Part shown: positions 35,334 to 45,595 of the stretch, piece by piece | Position numbering within the stretch: the stretch's first letter is position 1 | Layout of the letters: the number at the start of each line of letters is the position of its first letter | DNA from: Aphelenchoides besseyi | Lineage: Eukaryota; Nematoda; Chromadorea; Rhabditida; Aphelenchoididae | Length of the DNA stretch: 64,000 nt | Assembly (NCBI GenBank): GCA_024699855.1 | Contig: JAMPIQ010000002.1 | Span: 15,066,001-15,130,000, forward strand | Direction of reading: 5' to 3' | Notes under the pieces: generated by a model | Seen by the model: only the letters and a program-made list of their open reading frames with translations | Told to the model about the DNA's origin: nothing | Database searches by the model: none | Translations under genes and position numbers: made by a program

Positions 35334-36482
35334 ACATTGGGAAAGCAAACGTACGTTTCACGCACTTAACCCCGTTCGATATCAACTGCTATCCAAAACG
35401 AGCTTTCGAATCAATTGCCAATTGTATTTAAACGAATAAACAGCATTTATGGAGCACTGTACGTCTTAGAATAGACACTTTACAACATTCAATGAATGAC
35501 AAGAAGGTCGACAAACGCATTCGACGCTTATTCTCAAGCAATCAAATGTCAATTTGTTCGTCACGACCGAATTTCCGGATCTCCGTTCGTTGAGAGTGGT
35601 TTGTCTCGAGAAATGCAAAAACGTTCTTTTCTAGTCAGCAACTTTATACGAAAGCTCAACAAGTTTTTTGATCAAAACAACGTTATTTGCGGACTATCAC
35701 ATGAAATCTTCAGGAGTGTGTGTTAAATGATTTCCAAGTTGAGAGATGAGTTCAAGTGCTTTACGAGCTTTAAGTTCGTTGATTTTGGCGCATCGATAAA
35801 CTGGGTCAAGGCGCTGGAATGCAAACGATTTGAAATCAGTTTGTTCCTGTCACGTGCCAGTGAGCAGATCGTCTATGAGCGATGGAATACGTTGAATCCT
35901 GTGATCGGTCATTAACGAGCGAAATTGCTTATCAGACTCAACGTTGTTTGTTAAAACGAGTGTCGAGTTGAAAGAAAATTTTGAATTGGAAGTCTCGAGT
36001 ATCAGATATGAATTCATTTCAGTTCATCAAAATCGACTGATTCATTGAAACGAAAGGCGATTGGAGTTCGTGTTTTCGATTTTCACGTGCTGAAGAACAC
36101 CGCCGGAAAATTTGCTCCGATCGCTTTCTATTTGCCGCCCTCCACTTACCCGCCAGTTTGGTCGTGAGATCGAAGTTTGCGGAGAGTTTTCGGCGATGTT
36201 TTTCTCGACACTCCAATTCCGACGACGGATAATTTTGCTACAAAAAATTTTGTATTGTTTTGTTATTCGTGTACTCTGAACTTCCCGTCTGGAAGTTCGG
36301 GGGTCATAAGCGGGAATTGGGAAGCGGCGTCCTTACGAATAAGCATGTCGACTTTAAAGCTTCAAACTAAAGAGTCAGACGGTGTTGCAACAAAGACCTG
36401 GTGTACAACCAAACTGCGTACCTTGTGTAGTCGTGTAAACGGGTTTTTAAGTTCGCGGTATCTAACTAATTGCAGAAACAAT
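35334..36482. other. Intergenic, Skp1-related to carboxylesterase
   Basis: Contains the Skp1-related 3' UTR (AATAAA at 35435-35440). The open frames at 35496-35915 and 36177-36480 have no recognisable content. Nothing else seen. Confidence 0.5.
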
Positions 36483-38440
36483 ATGGAGAAATTGACGACA
36501 AGCACCATCTCGTATCTGAGTCAATTGCCTACTCCATGGCAATGGTTAACAAAGAATCGGGACGTCCAATTCGATGCTGAATTAGAAATTGAGAATTTGG
36601 GTCGAATACGTGGAAAAAAGTTTATGTTTGAAGATGGACGCAAAGTTCGAGCTTATCTCGGGGTACCTTACGCCAAATCTGGTAGTTTTCGGGATCGGTT
36701 TAAGGTAAAGATTCAGTTGAAGTGTTAAGTGAATGGTTTGTTTTAGAGACCTTTTCCAATTCAATCGTGGTCGGATACTCGTGATTGTACACAGTTCGGT
36801 CCTCGTTCAATTCAAACCGATATGCTCTGGGACTTGTTTTTGACTCCGATAGCACAAGACGAAGAAAACTGTTTGCACATGAACATTTTTGTTCCCGATT
36901 CTGCCACGGTAATTTCTTTTCAATGATTGTAATCAATGAGATTTTAGAGTACATCGTCGCTGCCAGTTATGGTCTTTGTTCATGGCGGCGGCTATCTCAT
37001 TCATTCATCTGCCAACTATTCGGATCGACAAATCTGTCGGTAAGCAATGATTAGAATCCTCAATCATTCAACGGTTTAGAAATCTATGTAAGCACGATGT
37101 TATTGTTTGTGTAGTTCAGTATCGACTTGGTTTACTTGGATTCTTATCGACAGGCACCAGCGAGTGCCCCGGGAATTTCGGTCTTTGGGATTTGCGAGAA
37201 TCGTTGCTTTGGATTAAGAAACACATTAAAAGTTTCGGTGGTAATGGTGAGAATATCACCGCTTTTGGACAATCGGCTGGAGGTGCTTGTATTGATCTGT
37301 TGACTCTTTCTCCCGAATGCGAAGGTACGATAACAGTCAAGAGTGATGGTATGGTTTTTTAGGTTTGTTAAAACGATGCATTTTGATGGGTGGAAATGCA
37401 GCGAGCGATTGGGCGGTAGTGAAATGGCAACGAACCGTTGATGCAGCAGTGAAGGTTGCTAAAAGTTGCGGATATCCCGGCGATGCAAAGGATCCTACGG
37501 CACTTCTCGAGTATTTGCGGCAACTTCCGGGCAACAAATGTAAAGTCGCAATCTACGGAAAGAGTGCATTTGATCGTCGAAAGAAAGGATTGGAAATGTG
37601 TCCGGTCATTGATGGTCATTTTTTGCCTGAGCCAGTACACAAATTGCGTAAAAAAGCAAAACCCATTACTTCAATCATCGGAACTACCGACTACGAAGCG
37701 TTGTTGTTCGTTGCACTCGGAAGATCACAATCGGATTTGTTGTCTTTCGAAAAATGTTTAAAACTTCACATTCCGGATCAGATTGCTGAGCACGAGGAAT
37801 TGCGCGAAGAAGCTCGTCGACTATATCTTCACGAAGTTGATCGGACAGACAAAGTTGCCGTAGCGAAAAGTTTTATGCGAGTAGGTTCATTGGTCGTCGA
37901 AGTCACTTGATTGTTCATGTTTTCAGCTCTACAGCGATTGTCTAATGAATTTGTGCACGCATCGATACGTCGAAGAGATGTCGGATCGACACAAAGTCTA
38001 TCTCTACAACATAACGTATTGCAATCCCAACTCATTTGGCCTCTTCGCTTATCGTTCGCCATTCATTGGAGCCACACATTGTCAGGATCTGCGCTTCCTA
38101 TTCGGCAAAGGAATGTTCGCAAAGTTTCGTCCGAACAGTGACGATTTGAAGATATTGGATTACATGACAACAATGTTCACTAACTTTGCGAAGACCGGGT
38201 ATCCAATATTTCTGATGTTCAATTTAAACTTTTGTATTCAGAGATCCCAATTACGATCAGACAATCAAACTGTGGAAACCATCACAACCAAAAGACAGTT
38301 ACAAGCATTTGGACATTAACACCGAATTGCGTTTCATCGACAACTATCAAGGTCGACGAGCGGAGTTTTGGAAGAAGTTGGACAAATACAGGGAAGAAGA
38401 CGAATTGAACATGGATTCAGGACTCGTAGAGTTAGATTGA
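36483..38440 (+). CDS. Carboxylesterase (alpha/beta hydrolase, type B esterase family)
   Basis: Seven exons in phase: 36483-36704, 36747-36908, 36948-37039, 37080-37324, 37363-37880, 37927-38198, 38242-38440 (TGA), 569 residues. Family landmarks in order: LGRIRGKKF and AYLGVPYAK at the N-terminus, RPFPIQSWSDTRDCTQFGPR, EDCLxxNI-like EENCLHMNIFVP, oxyanion-hole VFVHGGGY, YRLGLLGFLS, PGNFGLWDLRESLLWIKKHI, nucleophile elbow GQSAGG (Ser ~223), acid in DYEALLF (Glu ~352) and GATHCQDL (His ~464). The catalytic triad is therefore complete. There is no signal peptide or C-terminal anchor, so a cytosolic detoxification or lipid esterase is more likely than a secreted gut esterase or cholinesterase. 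AATAAA at 38465-38470. Confidence 0.93.
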
Positions 38441-39039
38441 TGTTTATCGTATGTAGATGATGTAAATAAATCGACGATACCTTGAAAGTAATTAATCTTC
38501 TTTTTGTCTAACGGACTCAAGTGAGCTAATCAGTTCAATGACTGTAGATTCACTTTTATATGTGATCGGTGGTGAAGGTAAAACTTAGTCAATGTGGGTT
38601 ATACACGAGTTCGCAATCGTGAACAAAATCCGAATCTGTTCTGAACTCGCATATCATTTACGATCATTATCAACGGGCGATTTCGAGTGAAATGCACGAA
38701 GTTCAGAGCTTTTAATTCACCACTGTAATCTTACCGCACTACGATGTAAGTGTTATGAGTTTGATGTTCTCGAATGACCGTATGCTTCTAGATTGATAAA
38801 CCGTTGACAGCTACGAACATTTCGGTTCAAATGCTGTAAAGACTTCAGACAATCACAACTCCCCGTTTCCAAAGCCTCTTCACGAACTATGTTCAGTTTG
38901 CGCCAATTTCCGATCTAAAGTTCAGTGCAAAGCCAATTGATCGTGCAAATAAAGCAAACAAAAACCATGAAACCAACTTTTTATTTTCGAAAAACAAACA
39001 ACGTATTGAGTTAAAGCACAATCGCTTTAGGATCACTTC
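38441..39039. other. Intergenic, 3' ends of two convergent genes
   Basis: AATAAA (38465-38470) serves the esterase; TTTATT at 38988-38993 would serve the minus-strand gene to the right. Nothing else recognised. Confidence 0.5.
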
Positions 39040-40206
39040 TAGACCTTGTTGTCGGTTGTTGGTCCCCGCGCGGTCGCCGTTGAGAATCCATGGTCCCAGA
39101 CGCTGGAAAACGGCGATTAGTTCAACAGACAAGTTCAAGAGTCTAAACATCTAGACTTCTACCTCTCTGGCATCGACATCTTAGCGCTCTTGTTACTGCA
39201 GATCAAAGTCGACCGCTCCAGATCATCAACCTGCAGCAACAAGAGCGGCTGTCTCGACCAGCAGATGCAAAAGTCGGAAAGCTTACCTTCGACTTGGGTT
39301 TGCCATGACCTTCAACGTCTTCCTTCGAGACTGAACGATAATGACCCAACGGAACAAGATCGTGGTGTTTCTCGAGTTGTTCTTGTTGTTCCGGTTGGAG
39401 CTTCTTGGAGCCTCTTTACCCGTGGTCTTGGATTGACGACTTTCGGCAGGTGCTGGCTGAGTTGGTTTAGTGGACTTCTTGTAGCAGATGCAACCAACAA
39501 CGCTTGAAGCCACTATTACAATGGCCACACCGGCAACAGCGCTGAAAAAAACAAACGAATGAGGATGTATAACCATAAACTAACCACAAGATCCAAATCC
39601 ACGTCTTCGTGCTCTCCTTAACAAACGACGGTCGAGGCTCGCGTTCTGAAAACCAAGAAGTCAGCTGGCAGGTGGAATTCAATAGACAACCTTGAAAACG
39701 ATTTCAAAGCCGTGCCTTCTGATGAGAGTCTTAATTCCACTTGGACTTCGACTTTGTATCCGTTGTCAGTGGATTCGAAGGTCGGGTCGCATTTTGTGTC
39801 CGAAGACGGGACCGTGAGCGAATCTTGGACGGAGTATTCGAATTCGCCAACAGAACCCGTAGTCAATCCGAACTCGATGCTGGTCGAACAGCCATTGACT
39901 AATAATTCGATGCTAAAAGCGCAATTGTAATTTGAGTGCTGGGTTATTGCTTACGTTTGTGCAGAATCCGGATTCTCGTGAACTATGAAGCTCATCTTCA
40001 ATTCTTCTTTCTCGAGGTACATGGTGACCGTACTTGTGTCACCGCTGGTTCTCTTTACTTCCTGAAAAGAACCGAATCACAAGAGCAATCAGTTTCGGAA
40101 CTTACAAGTTGTCTCCATCGGCACTGAAGTCCGATGAAGCATAACGAATGAACTGGAGAACCAGCAGCGACCAAGTGAAGGCGTTGAAGATGTCACGGAG
40201 AGCCAT
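39040..40206 (-). pseudogene. Type I single-pass membrane protein gene, reading frame interrupted
   Basis: Likely exons: 40106-40206, 39900-40061 region, ~39675-39910, 39588-39650 region, 39287-39541, 39163-39230, 39040-39102. The first encodes MALRDIFNAFTWSLLVLQFI, a good signal peptide. Next come two extracellular exons (YLEEKEEL-type and EFGLTTGSVGEFEYSV), then a juxtamembrane segment EREPRPSFVKESTKTW, a TM helix (AGVAIVIVASSVVGCICY) and a cytosolic tail whose best frame reads KLQPEQQEQLEKHHDLVPLG and ends PTTDNKV. Three places do not keep frame with normal GT-AG joins: exon 1 to 2, the extracellular to juxtamembrane join, and inside 39287-39541. The domain family is unknown to me. Other genes in this window read cleanly, so poor base quality is not the obvious cause; a young pseudogene, indels in this assembly, or unusual splicing are all possible. 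Confidence 0.5.
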
Positions 40207-40542
40207 CACACGAAGAGCATGCAACTGAACAGGACGAGAAGAACAGAGTAAACTGAAGACTCCAGGATTCTGTTCGCGCGATCGACTTGTGAGTATGCAA
40301 GTTGATCAGAAATTAGCATTGCATTGATATCCGACTGTTCATCGTATTTGTAGAAGCTTCAAAGCTCGACCTGGTCATTTGACCACCTTCTGGAACATTG
40401 GGCTTCCAATCATTCGGTTCTCAGTGTTCGGCGGTTTTAAAAGTTTTGGTTTTACATCTAAACTTCTGACTCTTCGACAGTAGAATGTGAAGTCGTTTGT
40501 ATTTGGAATCATATTCGACAATTTCACTGTTTAGTCTTTTCG
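40207..40542. other. Upstream region of the type I membrane gene
   Basis: No gene seen. Ends where the first copy of the duplicated unit begins. Confidence 0.4.
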
Positions 40543-43500
40543 AGACACCAACTTCCCTTGACTACAACTCGGGAGCCAGTGACTGTAGAAGCTTGTGATT
40601 GACAGAACAACAACATCTACTATTGAACTCTAAACCCTGTGAATATCAGGGGAATCCAATCAGCCAAAGAGCTAAAACACACAACACCACCCTCATTCCC
40701 TTTTATAGCACGTCCATCACGCCAACCGATGTATCTCGGAGATTCTGGCTACAACTTGTAGTTATATATTATAACAATAGAAAGCCCAAAAGCCTGGCTA
40801 TTTAATGTGTCCAAACTTGTAGCCACCGGATTACTGAGAGATAAATGAGAGCCCTTCAAAGCCGAACAATCTGTCAAAAATCGTCCAAAATTGAAAAAGT
40901 TTGTGGAGCTCTTCCTGTTAGTGATGGAGAGCTCTAATTTGGCACACGAGTTAATGAGCGTAGAAGATTATAATTCTATGAATTTGGACAGCTGAGGTTG
41001 ACCAAGAGCAGAATTGGAATCGAAAGCATACCAAAAACTGAGTCTTGTGAATTCGACTATAACAACGATATTAATTGATTTTAATCGCTATAATTTGCAG
41101 GAACAACTACTTAATATCACTGCAATTATTACTGTTAATTGTACATCAATCGGTTCACTTGTGGGTGAAACCGAATTTGAATACAAGTCATGAACATGCT
41201 TAGAAGTTTGTTGTTGTACTCTCAACCACTCAACTGAAGTGCAGAACCAATTGCAGTCCACTGAGAAGTGGATGTCGAAATCTCCGGATCATGAGCGGCT
41301 TTCTGTCCTGCAGTCACCAGCAGCTCATAGCCTAATGGTTGTGCGGAGGTACTGACTTCGACTTCTTCGGAAGTTCGGGTCTCTTACCGAAGATTCACCA
41401 AGGCTATGAGTGTTGAATCGAGAGTTAGCATAACCCACCTCCGGGTGGGACCGTGTTCGGGTTCACGGTTGAAAGCGTCCCCAGGGGTTTTCCCCAGGCT
41501 CTCCCTTCGACTGCTTGGTGGTTATCACTTGTGGTAGCTTTCCTGACGCGGTTGTCAAAAATAATTTTTTGTCGTTAGTCTTGCATTTTAGATTGATGGT
41601 TGGAAATGGCCTTTTGATCTAAAGTTTGTGAATCCTTAATGCTCTTGATTGTCAATCGGCTTTCAATGAAAGCAAGTCATAGTGGAAACGTAAAGAACTC
41701 ACGGATTGAAGACACAAATCAATGGTCCTATTCGTGCTTAAGCGACAACACAAAGCGAATTTGATGAGATTCAAATGAACAACCGAGTGATTTCATTGGG
41801 CAGCAAATGAGTTCATTTGATTCATTCTAACAAAAAGCAAGTCAAATCCAAAGAACACGTTTATTGGTCTCAACGACAACAGAAAAAGAGAAGAGCTCAT
41901 TGGGCGGTAACTGGCAAAACGACCTCACCGGCGGCCGGTCCAGCTTTGAACGGAGCTTGCGCATCGGTTGCATCGGCGGCGACCTCGGCGTATTGAATCA
42001 CCATTTTGCCTTCTTTTGAAACACCGTTCTGGAAATGGCGAATGATAAACGAGACCGGAAGCAATGAACTCACCAAACAAGTGATCTCCAATGGTGCCAA
42101 TCAACTACAATCAGAGGCAAGTTTCTGGCTATGATCTTCGATAATGTTGGAGGTCTTCAGTTGAGTGGTACTTCGGTTCCATTGAATTAAGCGCTTGCTC
42201 GTGCCACTCTCTGCCAAATCAGCCACGAATTAGTTAGTTCCTTCTTGATCATCGCAATCGGCGTGTACATCACATTGAAGTCACTTTGAAATCACCTCGG
42301 TGTTTATATCTCCTTTTATTGTATTTAAACGCTTCGTTCAGTTTTGCCTTTCAAAATAAATTTCTTCTACTAATCCGAACGTCAGCCTCTTTTATTCGCG
42401 ACTCATGCAATGAAACAGATTTACATTAACGGTTAGAGCTTACAGATTGCACTTGCCGAGCGACGGCCATTGTTGTGCCGAAGCTCGGCGACAGATAGTT
42501 CTCCCACATCCACGCAACAGCCGAATCAATTCCATAAGCCAAATCGCGAATGTCAATGACCGACTGGGCATACGCGAACATACCCGCTGTATGTGGAGTA
42601 GGTCCACGTTCCAAGTGCGATGATAACCAACGTAAGAATAGGCGAGAAAATCGACGCAATGACATCCAATCCGAAAAGCTGCAGAAACTCTTGACAAACA
42701 TAGTTAACGACAATGAAGCAAACAAGCACGGCGGGCGTTTGCATTGATTTGAACAAATTCTTTGAGTTGTTGACTTTAACGAAACTTTCAAACGATCCCT
42801 GAAAGATCATACTGTTGCTTGTTGAGATCGTTTTTGCTTACCGTTATGTCTTCTTCAAGTTCCTCCAAGAACTGAAGAGCAAGTGCCGGTCCTCCCAATT
42901 TCTTGGTGTTTTTGAAGTTTCGAATCGCTTCGTTCCGACAACAAATATGCTCACGCTCAAGTTCGGCAATTCCGATGTACGGCGTATCACCACCGCCCAT
43001 AAGGAATCCTTTCAGATCTTCGAATGACTCTCGAATATGATTTCGAATCTGTTGATGTGTTCCGGATGCAGTGTTGGGTTTGTTTCGAGTCGCCGTTCAA
43101 GCAGTCGACCACCGCCTTGGAAACCGTATTCGATTTGGTGCAGTAGTCCTCAATTACGCACCAGTAATACGAGTATCTGAAATCAATTCATAACCAAATA
43201 CAAATTGTTTCCGACTTACTTTGAAACGGTTTGCCGGTACTCTCCTCCAACGCCAATTTGCCGTATTCCGCGAACAGTTGCAAATGTTCCAAATCGTCTT
43301 CGTAAATATTCGATTGCAAGTTGTAGATCTGTAACCAACGCTTTTTGGTCATCAGCTCGAGCTGTTTACTTGAACCGACGAGATCATTGTGGACAACGCA
43401 AAGATCGTTGCACAATCTTTCACTGTGCTTTGTTGATCGAAAGCGCCCTGCGTGTCCATCAGCAAAACGACCAGCTCTTCACCTTGTTTATTCTAAAGTT

Positions 43501-43850
43501 CAAAAGCTTCAAAACAACCAAATCATTTGAACGAACCTTGACAAGATAGGGTTTGGACCAGAACAGAATTCCGTTGGTGTCACGTTCGGAGCCGCCGCGC
43601 CATGAGAATCCCTGCAACGTCGGTTCACGCTCAAGCCAGTCCTCGTCCGCCGGTGATCCATCGGCCACGTATCGCAGGTAACGAAGAAAGAAGTTCAATA
43701 GAAAACTTTTTCCTTTTCGAAACTTTCCAGCCACTTCAATCACATAAACCTGAAAAGCAATCAAAATCCAAAGCCCCGAAACGTCAATTTACCTTTTTGT
43801 TCGCATACAATGGATCGCAAAGAATCCGCTCCAGAGCATTTTGATTGATA
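40543..43850 (+). repeat. Duplicated unit, copy A (matches copy B at 61196-64000)
   Basis: The stretch from ACACCAACTTCCCTTGACTA onward matches 61200-64000 in the same orientation, about 20.6 kb away, through the non-coding left part, the 417-bp identical block and the atlastin pseudogene. Sampled flanks differ by a few per cent with small indels. Relative to copy B, copy A carries an extra segment at 42087-42569 (483 bp). The right limit cannot be set because copy B runs off the window. Confidence 0.9.
41144..41570 (+). ncRNA. Candidate structured non-coding RNA, copy A
   Basis: Bases 41144-41560 are identical, base for base, to 61789-62205, while the sequence just outside (ACTGTTAATTGTA against AGGGTTAATTGTG on the left; AAATAATTTTT against ACAATTTTT on the right) has diverged. 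Inside are strong pairings: 41324-41333 (CTCATAGCCT) with 41401-41410 (AGGCTATGAG), ten perfect pairs; ACTTC-TTCG-GAAGT at 41361-41374; CCCACC/GGTGGG at 41434-41449; ACCGTG/CACGGT at 41450-41469; GGGG-TTTT-CCCC at 41484-41495. A six-T run at 41565-41570 could be a Pol III terminator; AATTTTTTG also resembles an Sm site. It does not match 5S, 7SL, U1, U2, U4, U5, U6 or SL1 RNA as I remember them. Transcription, strand and exact ends are inferred. Confidence 0.5.
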
Positions 43851-43966
43851 AGAAACGTGTGATCCTCTTCGATCGGCTGCAGGATTTTCACCGGCGCTGG
43901 TTCGGACGGAAACTCGATTTCCAAGTACTTGACCGGTTTTGCTTTGCCGGCTTCCACCATCGTGTC
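41897..43966 (-). pseudogene. Atlastin-like (dynamin-family ER fusion GTPase) pseudogene, copy A
   Basis: Blocks, 5' to 3': 43793-43966 (DTMVEAGKAKPVKYLEI), 43537-43749 (P-loop GKFRKGKSF, then GFSWRGGSERDTNG), 43370-43492 ([21 protein letters not shown]), 43220-43328 (IYNLQSNIYEDDLEHLQLF), 42844-43178, ~42450-42808 (paired C-terminal membrane helices) and 41897-42107. Atlastins tether and fuse ER tubules. The GTPase core is still readable, but at about 43155 a TGA replaces the conserved Trp of the V-R-[DN]-W motif, a frameshift follows around 43060, another lies near 42590 after TYSG, and one extra base at the 43220 donor breaks phase. Copy B shares the TGA and the next frameshift. The unlinked 5' exon would be to the right of 43966. 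Confidence 0.85.
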
Positions 43967-44296
43967 CTGAAAAGTGCCGATTGATGAACGAAAACTTTTC
44001 GATCGTAAATTCACGCGACTTCAACGAGATTCGCGCCCAAAAGTTACCGCAATTTGCAGAACAGAAAAATTGGATCCAATGCAACGGACAAGCGGCCGAC
44101 TACTCACACGCTACAAAGAATGTAGTGATTTGTCCGGCTGACCCTTCTGCGCTTCTTGATCCCGCCTCCGCACTCCAGCGGCACCTTATAAGCGCTTGAT
44201 CGTCGAGCTTTTTTTGCTCGATGCAATGTTCGATGATGATCTTGAGCGCGCTCTGCCGCGCCAGGGCGCGAGTCGGGAGTCGAAGAAAGGCGGGCA

Positions 44297-44532
44297 ATGG
44301 CCGAAACGGTAAGTTGTTTATTTAGTACGAGTCTGATGTTGAATTTTAGCGCGCACAAACGATAGTCATGTTCTTTGCCGCGTTGGTTGGGCCGTTCTAT
44401 GCGGCCATGGTATACTTTATTAGTTACCAAGGGTACAAGGCCAATTTTCTATTTGTTGTTACGGCGGTGTTATTCGTCTTCGCAACTTTTGGAATGGTTT
44501 CTTCTTTGGTCTGGTATGTTCGGATCCCCTAA
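44297..44532 (+). CDS. Small two-TM membrane protein, unrecognised (64 aa)
   Basis: Two exons, 44297-44308 (MAET|GTAAG) and 44350-44532 (acceptor AATTTTAG, TAA at 44530-44532), phase 0. The product has two hydrophobic helices (VMFFAALVGPFYAAMVYFI and FLFVVTAVLFVFATFGMVSS) joined by SYQGYKAN, and a short tail WYVRIP: a small hairpin membrane protein with both ends on the same side. No family recognised. It starts about 330 bp to the right of the atlastin pseudogene on the opposite strand, so it may use what was a shared promoter region. The tiny first exon is the weakest part of the model. Confidence 0.5.
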
Positions 44533-44540
44533 CATAATCG

Positions 44541-44586
44541 GCAATGATGATGGTGATAGTGATGGTGATGATGATGGTGATGGGGT
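44541..44586 (+). repeat. Simple repeat, GATGGT/GATGAT-type
   Basis: About 45 bp of GATGATGGTGATAGTGATGG-type trinucleotide repetition just after the small membrane protein stop. Confidence 0.9.
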
Positions 44587-44929
44587 GACGCTTTTGAAGG
44601 TTTAAGCAAAAACAAAGTGTTCCAACTTATAGATTAGAGTATGGAGAGTACGTATTTAACATTTGTTTTGCAAGATACGAACTTTTACTGAGTAAATTTT
44701 TGACTTGAAATTAACACTGAAATCGGTTTTTCTGATCAAACCATATCGAAACTTGAGCCGATTGCCTTGAAAGAACATAGCGTTGTGCGCATCAGTAGGG
44801 CTCATCGACATGCAATATACGACAGCATATAAAATAATCACAATGGAGTTATTAACTTTGGTAGAAATTTTCTGTTCATTTTTGCTCCAAATGCGGGTCC
44901 ACATATTTTGGTTGTTAAGATGTTTCTCT

Positions 44930-45400
44930 AATATGTATATTAGCATTCTAGAAAGCGCAATTAAAAAGCGTTACAATGCTATATAGTACATAGTTTAAGG
45001 ATGACTACTCACAAAGATACGATCGATATAATGCGGGCCTTAAAATTTGGGCTTAAGTGGACTTCGGCAGCCAATTGTTAAACTTTTTGTCATCGATTGA
45101 CAGATGTGTGTTAGCAATCCAGAAAGCTCATCTAATGAGCGTTACAACAGTATATAATACGCAACTCGAAGATAGATATTCGAATCAATATACTGTGAGA
45201 TTACGGATTTTTTCGGTTTTAGTACGAATCGAGAGGTAGTTGTTGTCATTTTTTTGTCGTGTTTTGACAGGTGCATATTAGCATTCTAGAAAACTCAACT
45301 AATGAGCGTTACAACGGTATTTAATACATGTATCCAAAAACAGCTATTCGCAGGGATACGATCGATGTAATGTCAAGTTTCTGATTTCTTGATTTCAGTG
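44930..45400 (+). repeat. Three degenerate tandem repeats, period ~170 bp
   Basis: The phrase GCGTTACAA recurs at 44968, 45139 and 45306 (spacings 171 and 167). Each copy has GCATTCTAGAAA-like sequence about 25 bp before and a TATATAGTACA/TATATAATACG/TATTTAATACAT tail; GATACGATCGAT recurs at about 45018 and 45357. No gene overlaps. Confidence 0.75.
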
Positions 45401-45595
45401 CATTTCACCAGTTAATTGTTGAATTTTTTGTTATTGTTTACAAGTAAGCAAGCGACAAAAGCCGCAAGTTTAACCCACACAAAACACAAGTAAAGAAAGC
45501 GAGCGGCGAAGCCGCGAGTCTTTCTGGTCATCAATAACACGAGGCCGCAATCAGTAAGTTCGAAATGTTCTGAAATCACTCCACAATTCTTTCAG

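Noticed and set aside
41144..41570. Identification of the conserved block as 7SL, RNase P, RNase MRP, 7SK or an SL RNA
   Set aside because: No helix-8 GGAGCAGG-type motif, no P4/CR-I or CR-V match that I could defend, no GAUC motif pair and no SL1 leader; only loose likeness such as AATTTTTG to an Sm site.
43150..43165. UGA as selenocysteine or reassigned Trp in the atlastin copies
   Set aside because: A frameshift follows in the same exon, other genes here use TGG for Trp and TGA as stop, and no SECIS-like element was evident.
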